NCBI GenBank assembly: GCA_029851415.1
Contig: CM056743.1
Location: 119,318,305-119,382,304, forward strand
DNA from: Eretmocerus hayati
Lineage: Eukaryota > Arthropoda > Insecta > Hymenoptera > Aphelinidae
DNA length: 64,000 nucleotides
Direction of reading: 5' to 3'
How positions within the stretch are numbered: the stretch's first letter is position 1; every line of letters starts with the position of its first letter. The notes under the pieces are model-generated. The model saw only the letters and a list, made by a program, of their open reading frames with translations. It was not told the origin of the DNA and did not search any database. Position numbers and translations under genes: made by a program. Below, one piece after another: positions 1-16,796 of this stretch.

Positions 1-2532
1 GAAAGCCGTGTTGCACTTTGCGGGCTGTATTTGTTATCTTGCGCTGCTACTGCTCTGCAAATTTCAAGCGGAAACTGCAGCTTGACGCTACTTCTCGTCT
101 CGCTTTGTATAACATCTTTGTGCTATGTACAGAGTGTGTACAGTACTACAGCACGATTATGATCGATCCTGAGCGCGCATTTTTTTCCATCTTTTCAACC
201 CTCTTGCACTTATTTCGTGAGAGTTATATTTCTCAATGAAGTCGAAAATTCCATCATTTCTCCCACCAATTGGAAAGATCGGGGTGAAACTAGAGAAGTT
301 ATTCAATTTTCTATCTCGAAATTTAACTCAAAGATCGAATCACATGTCCTCCAAAAGAAAATTTTTCCGTCTTTTCCAGCCTCAAATTATAAGAGGAAGA
401 ATATTTGCCATCTCAGGATTTGATTTTCCTAAGAATTTTAAATTCTGAAAAATAGAAGACTGTTCCATTTCGCCCCGGTATCTCCGAAGACTTCCAAATT
501 TGGATACATAGTTGAGGATTCCATAGTAATGTTTTATGTAAATTCGAACTTCTCCCAAAGTTTCTAATTTACCGTGCTGTGAGGGAGGAGAATGAAGATT
601 TTTCAAAGGTTGCAGGAAAAGTTTCAAATTACACGTAAAATTCTTTGTTGAAAAGAAAATTGTTTTCACCCCCACCCCACTACGTGACATTCATCGTGGA
701 GATGAAACATGGAATATCCGAATCGCCGATCCACTTGATGATAATGAGCACGGTCACACTATCTCAACTCCCCCAAATAAGATCCAAAAAAAAGTAATCC
801 TCCAAAAAGTCTCAACAGAAATTCAGAAGTGCCTCTCGCCGAACTTTGTCTAATTACTCTGGCAAGCGTACAAACCGCATAGTAGAGATAGATAGAGAGA
901 GAGAGAGATATCGAGAAATCCTTTCGTCCGAAAGTCTTATCTATCTTGTAAGAGAGCGAGTGTATTCTAGCGAGGCGGAGACCACCCACGTAGAACCGCC
1001 TGCTTGGCAAAATGAAAAAAAAAGCGCTACAAGATGTTGAGAGAGGGCAACTACACTCGTCCGCGGCGAATTTAGCTCTTTCTCTCCGTCCTTTCTCTCC
1101 ATCTCTTTCTTGATTGCTTCGGGGTTGGAGAGTAAGAGTAAGAGTAAGAGAGTGAGAAAGCCGGCCGCACGTCTCGAGGGGGAGTTTGCTTTATGGTTGT
1201 AGCGACTATACTGCGTGATGGTGCGGGGCAGTGGTGAGGCAATCTATACATCGCCATCGTCGTCGCCGCAGCAGCAATATATACTTATATATGAAGGGGG
1301 TGGGCCGAGACCGGCTCGTATCGACTTCTTGACGTTGGTTTGAGAGCAGGGGGTGAGAAAGATGGGTATCGAGTGCCTGATGCCTGGGCGGCGAAGCTCA
1401 CTTATAGACGAGCTTGCCTGCTTGCCAAACGAGCGCTTTTGCTACGTATACACGACAGGCTCAATAGCGAAACTCGAGATATCTCTCCAGTCGACGGCTT
1501 CTACGTGTTGTAGTACTAGTAGTAGTAGTAGTAGCAAGCGGGAAATCTGTCTTTTAAGCCGCTTTACCCTCGCACCCTCATTTTTCTTGTTCTCTCTTTG
1601 CCTCCCGTCCGTCCAGCTCGTAGTATTTTTATTTCACCTCCCGCTGCTCGAAAAAAAAAAAAAAAAAAAACCCTACTGCGGAGCGCGGCTACTTGTATCC
1701 CCAGACGACTGATCTCCCGACTTTTTGCATTATTCAGAGGGTGAATTCTTTTTTCTTCTCGCTTCATCTCTCTTTCTTTATATCTCCCCTTTCATATCAA
1801 GAAGAGGAGCAAGAGGTATTCAACGCCTTGGCGTTAGAGGATTAATCAACGACATGCTTCGGCGCTTCGAAACAAGATTGCGGATGAACGACTCGTGTAC
1901 TGATCGGATTTCTGTCTATCTACCTTCCTCTCATTCGCTACTATATTTTATTTGCTTACTGTAGATTATTTGACTTGGGAATTATGTTCTAATTAGAGTA
2001 ATTTCTTGAATCCACTTATACTTATTTGAAGATTTGTCGATTTCGAAATCTGGTGAGAAACATTTTCAAGGTGCGTGTACGCATGGTGGCGGAGAATATC
2101 GTATCTTAATTTCCCATCGAAAATGGGAGTTTTTTGGTATTACAAATATTTACCTCAATTGAATACTTTATTGATCTGGCTTATCACAATTACAATATGC
2201 AAAGTAGCGTACAGAAGGTACAGGAGGCATTTGTGCATGCAGGGCTAAATAAACTAAAATAAACATGGTAAAAGTAAGGAGAAACCAATGGAGATTGGAA
2301 TGAATTGATCGAGGAAGGATAACCAAGAAAAATTTCAGAGTAAAATGATCACTTCAATATATTCGTAAACTTTTTTTCGCAAAAAGTTTTTGCAAGCAAA
2401 GTGATACTTTTTATCTAATACAAAAACGAAGGTCGAAACAGTCTCTACCAACCGGTTTACTACTCGCTATAGAATTTAATCGTTTTTTTTTCTTTTGATA
2501 CACGTAAATGAAGGATTGCAATTTCCTAGCTA

Positions 2533-2862
2533 ACAAGGAGAGCATCAGGTCTGCAAAACACGGGCTTTGGTGAAACTCTGGGAATCATCTTGTTTTGGTG
2601 AGAAATGAGGGTATCTCCAAGGGTTAAGTCCAATGGGTCTCCTATTCTCAGATACAGCTGTGGAGATTAACATTGTCCATATAGGCCCATGTTAAAAAGA
2701 CATATATAAATATACTAACAATGCTAACCTCCATGGCTGTATCTCGAAACAGGAGGCCCATGGGATCAAACCCTTGGAGACACCTTCATTTCTCACCAAA
2801 ACAAGATGATTCCCAAAGTTTCATCAAAATCCGTGTTCCGCAGATCTGATACGCTCCTTATA
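2533..2862. repeat. Palindromic MITE-like element, copy A
   Basis: A palindrome of about 330 bp. The left arm begins ACAAGGAGAGCATC and the right arm ends GATACGCTCCTTAT. The centre carries the family core CCCATATAGGCCCATGTT, followed by an AT-rich loop and ACAATGCTAAC. Related copies lie at 14,036-14,364, 26,429-26,761 and 60,271-60,943. No ORF is present. The short inverted ends and lack of coding capacity suggest a non-autonomous DNA transposon; a long-hairpin RNA source is an alternative. Confidence 0.75.
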
Positions 2863-4090
2863 AGTATGAATATTCAGTGCCATCGATAGGCGTATTGTTT
2901 CGTCTATATAGCAACGTTCTACATTGTGCAATAAAGTAAACATTAAGGAATCACAAGAAAACAAAGAATAAATTCGTAGAATGGATGATAATGGATGAAC
3001 CCTCGAAGCCCTCCGTGTGAATAATATCTGCGAACGTAATCAAGTAATGAAGCCTCTCCTGGACACTGCACCGTCTTGTAAATTAACTCGGCAATTACCA
3101 TAATCTCAGCGAGCACAGGGAGCAAACGAGCCAACGCAGGGTGTAGCATAGAGCGGTGGAGGCCAAACTTGTTCCGAGCTTTCGCGTGAGTGGCCGGGCC
3201 CGATTTACATCGTCCAATTCTCTCGCCCAGTTTGTACTTACTCGGACCGACCTGAGGGGAGCAACTCTCTCTCTCTGTTATCCCTATCTACTCCTTCCTG
3301 AACCTCATCCTACCCGGCCGTCGTACATTTGAAAACTTTCTTTCAGCGCTCAAAAAGAGACGAATAGTAGTCGCGGTGTGAACGGCTTGTAAAAGAAATT
3401 ACGCAAGGGACACGTATAGACGTACGTACACCCCAAACGGCGCGGTGGCGCCTCTTCGTGTTACCCTTTTTTTCTTATTTATCTCCTCTAGAACGGCATC
3501 GGACCCCCCGAGGAGCAATAGCCGACTGCCGGGAAAAATTACTTTCTGGTGAACGGATACCATGAGGCTATCGATCCTGGCGCCCAACAACTCACTCCTA
3601 CAAGACCTCCACACATTTTTCCTCCTCCATGTACTATCCTCGTGGCGAGCGTCGATATAAAATCGAGATCGCCCTTCATATATAGATGGCTATTGGGTAA
3701 TCGTCCAAACGTTGTATCTACAAACTCACGATCGCATAAAATTCGTGATTCTTGGTTTGGTACTCCTGTTCAGCGATGTGGACAAAAATTGTGAGAGAAA
3801 ATAAGGCAGAGATGTGTATATATCTCAACATTGCCTTTGTTATGAAAATTGCACGCTAGTGGAAAAGAGAAATGAGCCGTAAAGAGACTAATTTATCGTC
3901 TCGCGTTGCTCGGGCATAGTTGGCGCAGAGCTTGCCATGGTTGAAACAGAAACTTTTAGCGGCGTTAACGCTCGGACTGGATTTTCCGGAGCCTGGGGAA
4001 AACAGCAGCGAGAAACATTAAAGAAAGCTCATTTGTAGGCACTTTGCAAGAAGCTTGAGGCCGGGGGGGGGGGGGAAGCTTTACTCTTAA

Positions 4091-4110
4091 CTACGCTCAG
4101 ATGGTATAAA
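4091..4110 (+). promoter_or_regulatory. TATA-like site in a GC-rich context
   Basis: GGTATAAATATGGCGCG resembles a TATA box followed by GC-rich sequence within the presumed groucho 5' region. It could be an internal promoter, but no initiator or first exon was identified, so this is a weak call based on the motif alone. Confidence 0.15.
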
Positions 4111-5529
4111 TATGGCGCGTGGCGCGCAAACGAAATTGAAGGAAAAGCTTGCGCGTCGAAGCACTTAATTAACTGCGATCAATTCAGCAAGCGCGGGCTC
4201 TCGGGGCGCGCCGAGTAGTACCCAGTGAACGAGGCGATACCATTACCCTGGCGTTCAAATGAATTGCGCTGGGTAAATTTGACATGGCTCCCTCTCTCCC
4301 GTGAAAAAGGTTTGCTGCTAGGGCGATTCAATTAACTCCACTTTTTTGTCTTACAAATTCTGGGAAGCTGAATGTTTTTCTATTCTGATTATTTAAACGT
4401 ATTCTAATAATCGAAAAAAAATCAATTCCCATTCGATTTTTTCATCATTTAAATTGATTGATATCCACGAAAATTCTCAACATTTTTCCATCGCACTCTG
4501 TTATCACAGGTTCGATGTATTGCGGCCCGCACTACGCAGAATCAATCATGTTATAGACTAGTGAACGAGATCGTCTTTCTTTTCATCTCAAATGAACGAA
4601 GCAATAATTCCAGCTTCCCTCTGATTCTCGTCGATATTACCCTCTGTTTCCTCCGGCTTGGTCGGAACAAAGCCCGCGAGTTATTTATCGCTCAAGTTAT
4701 TCGCGCTGAATCCATGCAGCCCCGCAAAGAGGATGAGAGTCAGAAGCGAACGGTAGCATTTCTCATCTTCCTCCTCTTGGGGATATAAGTATAGCTGAGC
4801 AAAAGCACAGAGCGGATGGCTGCATAAGTAATTCGCGTGAGCCCGACCTGGGGCGAGAAGCCATTTCATTTAATCGACGAGGCAGGAAAGCCCTGAAGAA
4901 TCACAAAGATTCAGGATTCTTTGCTCCCTTCTGACACCGAATCGTTCGTCCCCGGCGGGAAACTGTAAATCCACATTGGAAGGGTCGCTACTTTTTGTTG
5001 GCTGTGTCTGAGCTCCGAGATTTTCGGGGCTTGCTAAAATTTTCTCGTGCATCTCTATCTCGCAACCGATTCTCTCAGCAGATATTAAATCCCCGCCTCC
5101 TCACGGACATACCCCAGGATACTGTTGGTGTTGCCTTTCTGACACGATGTCACGTCCCTCCATGATGTGGCCTTATAGAACTTTCCGGGGGGGACCAAGT
5201 CGAGAATTGAGACCGACTGCAAACTTTTTGTCCGCTCAGCGAACAAAGCTTTCCTGAATTGCTCCATCTTTGCAACATTCGCGACTAGCTTCCTGCTAGA
5301 TTAATCTCAGCACTTGATTTTGATTGATACTGAGAGATGACGATACAGCAGTATGAAATTCTTAGTACGGTTGATATTTTAAGACCGATCATAACTTTTT
5401 CTTTATGAATGTCAGCAGTGGCCACCTCTTCAGACTCGATAAAGTCATATCCTTGCAACATACGTTCATTCATATAGAATAATTATTATTGAACCCAATT
5501 TGAATCCAATTTCCTTCTTGTGATTTCAG

Positions 5530-10960
<5,431 letters not shown>

Positions 10961-12369
10961 AACACTAAAGCAACTGTTTGTATCTGAATAAATCTTAGAA
11001 TTCTAGGTTTGTTAGATGTTCGTGAGAGCCAAGTGTAGAGCCTGAAATATCTCACAGGAAAACGAGTCATTACCGTGAGAATAATTCATATTTCGTGATA
11101 GAAATGTTGAAACTTGAAAATTGGGCCGTAGTCTCAAACCAGAGACCCGTGGAAAGTTTTATCATGAACAAGATCTGACGAGGATGAAAAATAATTCATC
11201 GAATTAAATTCATCGGGTTTTCTCATCGTACACTTTGTACACTTGTGTTTTATATTATGTAAATTGAGAAGTAAGTGTCGAAAGTATATCCTGTGGTAGC
11301 AGGACAAGTTCAAAAAAGCTTCCTTCCTTTTTCGAGCTTCAACAGTGCATGAGTTCTCTTTTTTTCAAATGATGTATTGAATAAAAGCACTGTCTAGGAA
11401 AAACCACAAATAGTTCTTATACATATATTGTATCATAGTAGATGACAGACTCATACTTGTACGTAGAAAGCAGGCTGAATGCAAGTGTAAAATCAAGCCG
11501 ATGTTGAGTGTCTGCAAATAATTTTGGGCTGACGTATTGTCAGCGCGGTGATCAACTTGTAAAATAGAATTTATTAATTATTAAGAGTATGATTGAAGAT
11601 GCATGCATGAAAACGTAGATCGACAGCGATCATACAAATGTTAGCGATGTATAGTCCTTAGGATGTTTAAAAAAAGATGTGGTAAAAAAACGCAAAGTGT
11701 ATGGATGAGTATTTGCGTAGATGCACACACAACTGCTTTTGAATTATTAATGTATCTTTGTAAATAATATTTCATGGATCTAAAATGAAATGTAAGAGTG
11801 AGGTGTTGAGCAGCAAAGAATGTGAAAGTAATTCCTAATTGAGGAAATCTACAGAACCTTTGACTTCAGTGTACCTTACAGTATTTCAATGAGATCGGGA
11901 CTTTCACGCCCTGGAAAAATGTTTTTCAGACAGTTTCTATAGTTCCCGGGATGGTACTCTATTGATTTTTCATGACAAGTGCGTAGTGCTCTTGATACGA
12001 GTTGAAATATCGTCTGATTTCGCACTTTTTCAATGTAACTCACTCGACCTTCCGATACTCCTCAGTCTGGAGAAAATAACATTATCCCAAAAATCTGAGA
12101 AAATCTTGTGTAACTCTTCTAATGTCATTCAATCATAAAATATTCATTCTGATAGCGACTCACATGCCTGATCAGAGACGTGCTCCCATGAAAAGTACTT
12201 CTTGGAAAATACTCACTCCCTCTATTTTTGGTAACAAACATTTGCTCGAACATTTGAGCTAGGATGAATCGGATTGAGGGAAATTGAAAAGTAAGAGTAG
12301 ACGATCGAAATGCTTTTTCGTTCAGCAGCAACACATTATTCTAGCCAAAGATCTGCCACGTTGAATTTG
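10961..12369 (+). other. groucho 3' UTR and intergenic sequence
   Basis: It follows the groucho stop. AATAAA signals occur at 10,987-10,992 and 11,380-11,385, and either could direct polyadenylation. The remainder, to the foldback element target duplication at 12,370, is AT-rich with no recognised gene. Confidence 0.5.
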
Positions 12370-12508
12370 CAAAATTCGGGGTGCCTGAACTCAGCACAAA
12401 CATTTCCGCACAAACACAAATGAACCATTTGATATTTTATTGCTTTTTTATTGCTAATTTATTGCTGTATTGCGGAATTTATTGCTCTCCATTTTCTCGA
12501 ATTATGAG

Positions 12509-13270
12509 TGTTTGTGCTGAGTTCCGTGTGGAGTCAGCACAAACATTGGGTTTTCGCCGACCTATCGGAACCTAACATAGCTCATATTTTATTGCTAATT
12601 TATTGCTCTCAGAATCCGTTCTGATCATCCCCTTAGAGCAACTTCCGGCGGAGATATGAGTGTTTGTGCTGAGTTCAATGTGGACCCAGCACAAACATTG
12701 AGTTTTTTGTCGACCCATCAAAACCTGACTTAACTTATATTTTATTGCTAATTTATTGCTCTGAGAATCCGTTCCGATCATCCCCGTAGAGCAACTTCCG
12801 GCGGAGATATGAGTGTTTGTGCTGAGTTCAATGTGGACCCAGCACAAACATTGAGCTTTTGTCGACCCATCGAAACCTGACTTAGCTTATATTCTATTGC
12901 TAATTTATTGCTCCCAGAATCTATTTTGATCATCCCCTCAGAGCAATTTCCGGCGGAGATATGAGTGTTTGTGCTGAGTTTAATGTGGACCCAGCACAAA
13001 CATTGAGTTTTTGTCGACCCATCGAAACCTGACTTAGCTTATATTCCATTGCTAATTTATTGCTCCCAGAATCTATTTTGATCATCCCCTCAGAGCAATT
13101 TCCGGCGGAGATATGAGTGCTTGTGCTGAGTTCAATGTGGAGCCAGCACCAACATTGGGTTTTTGCCGACCTCTTACGCCTTGATTAACATATACTTTAT
13201 TGCTATTCCATTGCTCTAAGAACCTCCGTCGGCTATTATCTCAAAGGTGCGACAATAGACATTCGCGTGT
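12509..13270. repeat. 152-bp tandem repeat in FB1 left arm
   Basis: The marker TGTTTGTGCTGAGTT (or a one-base variant) starts at 12,509, 12,661, 12,814, 12,966 and 13,118, so the period is 152-153 bp. In most units TGTTTGTGCTG is followed about 15 bases later by its complement CAGCACAAACA, forming an 11-bp-stem hairpin. The ORFs across these units repeat a frame imposed by the period and are not genes. Confidence 0.85.
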
Positions 13271-13620
13271 GGACATGGAGGGCCCGACAGCCTTCGGTGG
13301 CGAGGTTGCAGTGGCGCAGGAGCCGCGAAGTCGTGAATATCGGGACCACTCTTCTTGGCATGTTCTGCATACTTTTGGGGCCACTGTGGAGAGTATTTTA
13401 CACAGTTTCGCTCTAGCTGACGGAAGCTCAACGGAATAGCCCAATTCATCATTTTTGGAGCGAGATGCAGCAATGTCATACTGGAGCAAGTTCACAGTAT
13501 TTGTGACGCAAATCCCCTACAAAATTCTTGGGTAGTCGACGAGATTAATGAGGTTCCCAAGAGCATTTTCGCGAGGTTTTAATAAAAAGAAAAAAAAATA
13601 ACTGTAAATTGAGTATTGAC

Positions 13621-15167
13621 CAGTTTTAACTTCGGTATTTTTAGAGATGATATCTTAAACCCGGTCGACTGTAGCGTACACATAATTCATAGAGGATCAC
13701 GTCTACTATTAGTGAAATCGAGATATCATATTGAAGGATTAACAGCTGAATGGTGTGCTCACACACATCAAAGGACTGGATTCACCTACGGTGAGGGTGA
13801 AACGCAAGGAATCGACAAGTTTCTTAGATCTGTGAAACTCGCAGCAGTTGTATACCTCGGTTCGGAGTTGATTTTCGAAATATTCACAAAAAAGTATCCT
13901 ACACATTTTCGGTGAAACTAATTTCATCTTTTCGTCTTAGAACGAAAAGCACATCACAGTAGTAGGGCAAAAAAAATCGCGAAGAAGAGGAGCACTTACA
14001 TCCCATTTATACTGATGAAAGCGAAAAGTTGACTTACAAGGGGAGCACTTAACTTCCGAGTCGCCAATCTTCCCCAAAATTTGTTTACAGTTTGATATCA
14101 CCTAGAATATGAAGAATCCAGAGTAACTCCGTCAAATGGGCCTCCTGTCCAAAGATACAGCGATTGAGATTAGCATTGCCCATATAGGCCCATGTTAAAA
14201 AGTGATATATACAGACATACTGACAATGCTAACATTTTTACTCGTAGCCCTGAAGAGGGAGCCCATTTGACGGAGTTACTCTGGATTCTTCATATTCTAG
14301 GTGATACCAAACTGTAAACAATTTTTGGAGAAGATCGGTGACCCGGAAGTCAAGTGCTCCCCTGCTTAGTTCCAAATTCCATCGACGCATGATTTCAATT
14401 CTCCCAGGAAAATTACCGTCAAGGCGCCTAGAGATTGATCGAGGGTGAATCTTTCAGATCGGTCAATCTCCGACTCTGCAACATATGCATGTTTTGTTGA
14501 AATTGTAAACTTTATCGCAGGGTTCATTAAGAGCGGGTACTCGAGCAAGAACGGGTAATTTTCACGTACTGTTCAAGCTGTGGAACGAGAAGGTCGGATG
14601 GAGGCGGGAAATACGTTTCTGGATTCTCTTCCATAACCGCTCGAACGGCGTTTTTCATTCTAGCTGAAACATGATCCCAGGTGCTTGGATTCTTCAAAAT
14701 TACGGATGGAGATGCGAAATTGCCAATAGAGGTAACTCGATTGCTTGCACTTGTCGTACACAGTTAGGTACTAGCAAACATTCCGATTCATAGTGTATAT
14801 GTATTGAAATTAGCCTGAGCGTTGGCGTTCTGGACGTCCTTGAAAGTTGAGATATCCAAAAGATAAGATTTTTCCAAAATGAGCAAAAAATGGTTGAACA
14901 AATGTCTTCCTCCAGGCACCAAGGCCCAAAGAAAAGCCGAGGAAAGTCGCAAAGATTGATTGTTCATTACTTTGGTATGTGGTTCGAACGAATAACGTTA
15001 GTGCAATGATAGACCCCCTACTGACGGTACTGTTCGCTATGCTTTGTTTCGATTCGTCTTTCATTTTCTCTATCAAACAGTGAAACGAAACCGAATTGTC
15101 TCTAAAAATAACTAGGCAGGGTCTCCACCGTGAGAGACTCAAATACCCCTGGAAATGTCATGTTGAA
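13621..15167. other. FB1 unique interior
   Basis: The non-palindromic centre of FB1. ORFs at 13,616-13,915 (plus) and 14,810-15,142 (minus) show no domain I recognise and no neighbouring in-frame continuation. They may be remains of a transposase or captured sequence. A palindromic element copy B is nested at 14,036-14,364. Confidence 0.4.
14036..14364. repeat. Palindromic MITE-like element, copy B (nested in FB1)
   Basis: Its outer ends read ACAAGGGGAGCACTT and AAGTGCTCCCCTGC. The arms match each other closely (for example GAGTAACTCCGTCAAATGGG and its complement). The middle has the family core GCCCATATAGGCCCATGTT. It must have inserted after FB1 formed, or been carried with it. Confidence 0.75.
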
Positions 15168-16106
15168 GCGGGTCAAAACTCAATTTACAGTTATTTTTTT
15201 CTGTTTATTGAACCCTCGCGAAAATGCTCTTGGGAACCTCATTAATTTTGTCGACCACCCAAGGATTTTGTAGGGGATTTGCGTCACAAATACTGTGAAC
15301 TTGCTCCAGTATGCCATTGCTGCATCTCGCTCCAAAAATGATGAATTGGACTATTCCGTTGAGCTTCCGTCAGCTAGAGCGAAACTGTGTAAAATACTCT
15401 CCACAGTGGCCCCAAAAAGATGCAGAACACGCCAAGAAGAGTGGTCTCGATATTCACGACTTCGCGGCTCCTGCACCACTGCAACCTCGCCACCGAAGGC
15501 TGTCGGGCCCTCCATGTCCACACGCGAATGTCTATTGTCGCACCTTTGAGATAATAGCCGACGGAGGTTCTTAGAGCAATGGAATAGCAATAAAGTATAT
15601 GTTAATCAAGGCGTAAGAGGTCGGCAAAAACCCAATGTTGGTGCTGGCTCCACATTGAACTCAGCACAAACACTCATATCTCCGCCGGAAATTGCTCTGC
15701 GGGGATGATCGAAATAGATTCTGGGAGCAATAAATTAGCAATAAAATATAAGCTATGTCAGGTTTCGATGGGTCGACAAAAACTCAATGTTTGTGCTGGG
15801 TCCACATTGAACTCAGCACAAACACTCATATCTCCGCCGGAAGTTGCTTTAAGGGGATGATCAAAACGGATTCTGAGAGCAATAAATTAGCAATAAAATA
15901 TAAGCTAAGTCAGGTTCCGATAGGTCGGCGAAAACCCAATGTTTGTGCTGACTCCACACGGAACTCAGCACAAACACTCATAATTCGAGAAAATGAAGAG
16001 CAATAAATTCCGGAATACAGCAATAAATTAGCAATAAAAAAGCAATAAAATATCAAATGGTTCATTCGTGTTTGTGCGGAAATGTTTGTGCTGAGTTCAG
16101 GCACCC
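15168..16106. repeat. FB1 right arm with three 152-bp units
   Basis: The reverse complement of the left arm. Units containing CTCAGCACAAACACTCAT recur at about 15,650, 15,805 and 15,957. It has two units fewer than the left arm, showing unequal expansion or contraction after the arms were duplicated. Confidence 0.8.
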
Positions 16107-16617
16107 CAAAATTCGTCGCGCCCACCGCTTCAAAAAAGGACATAAACCTTTGTTATTCGAATAATGAGCAGATGTCGCTCCCAAATCCTATTGCCCATTT
16201 TACTTTGACGTACGATAAGTTACTATGCACTCCAATAAGGTGGCTATAACGATTGTTATTTGAGGGAGGAGCTCGGGAAACTTGTTCAGCCCCTGAAAGC
16301 TGATTTTTCTGGTCGAAAAAGATGCACGTAACAAATCTGAATTATAGCTGTCGACGTTGTATGTAGTTCTCACATCATTTTCATACTGCAAGCTCATCAT
16401 CATTCGAGTGGAAAAGCTTTGGACAAGCAAAAATTGCATATACCTCCGACAACTCGGTGGACGCAGGAAAAGTGAAACTTGATGAGTCTAACGGGAAGAG
16501 GCTCAATTCTGAGAATGGAATTCGATTAAACGGATAGAACAACATCTTTATCAGCTATCGTACCGCACTATTTGCAATCCGTCTACCCGAAAAGCATTCA
16601 ATAGTGGCGAGAACGCG

Positions 16618-16796
16618 ATGGACCAATCTCAGCCCATTGTTCTCAGAGGATTAACATCTTTCAAAAATGGTGGGCACAACTTTTTTCACATTTTAGAGGT
16701 ACCAAAACACTATGGAATTGGTTTCAAAAGTGACAAGGAGGGAAAAATTTTTTTCTTGGGTGGTCCAAAAGTTGAAGATTCGGTAGATTTCCTCAA
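16618..16796 (+). CDS. Candidate first coding exon of RNase H1
   Basis: It opens with an ATG in a good context (GCGATGG) and ends CTCAA|GTAAGT in phase 2. The 59-codon product contains [18 protein letters not shown] and ends near [10 protein letters not shown] canonical hybrid-binding domain would read more like FYAVRxG..GIY. The resemblance (an aromatic start, a GI pair, a C-terminal DFLK) is too weak to assert homology. It could belong to another transcript. Confidence 0.4.

Larger units (their letters stand above)
1..5529. other. Upstream non-coding region, probably groucho intron or 5' flank
   Basis: No exon was recognised here. Because the first recognised groucho exon (5,530) starts in mid-protein, this stretch is most simply a large intron or 5' region of groucho. 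It contains a GA run near 896-907, an AGT trinucleotide run near 1,516-1,533, a 20-base A run near 1,651-1,670, a G run near 4,063-4,074 and one palindromic element (2,533-2,862). Short ORFs here have no recognisable domain. The Q-domain exons of groucho were looked for and not found, so they probably lie upstream of the window. Confidence 0.5.
12379..16106. mobile_element. Foldback-type transposon FB1 with 9-bp target duplication
   Basis: A 3.7-kb element whose arms (about 12,379-13,620 and 15,168-16,106) are inverted copies of each other. It starts GGGTGCCTGAACTCAGC, ends with the reverse complement, and is flanked by a perfect 9-bp duplication CAAAATTCG (12,370-12,378 and 16,107-16,115). 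The arms contain tandem units of about 152 bp, five on the left and three on the right. Nine-base duplications are typical of Mutator-like and foldback elements. The interior (13,621-15,167) holds ORFs of 99 and 110 codons that I do not recognise and a nested palindromic element, so the transposition source is unknown. The insertion separates groucho from the RNase H1 gene. Confidence 0.85.

Noticed and set aside
12572..12999. ORFs with repeated MCWVHIELSTNTHISAG peptide
   Set aside because: Frames across the 152-bp transposon repeat, and also seen inverted in the right arm.
13200..13495. 79-87-codon ORFs near 13,200-13,495, duplicated at 15,295-15,590
   Set aside because: Part of the foldback arms; open in several frames and on both strands.
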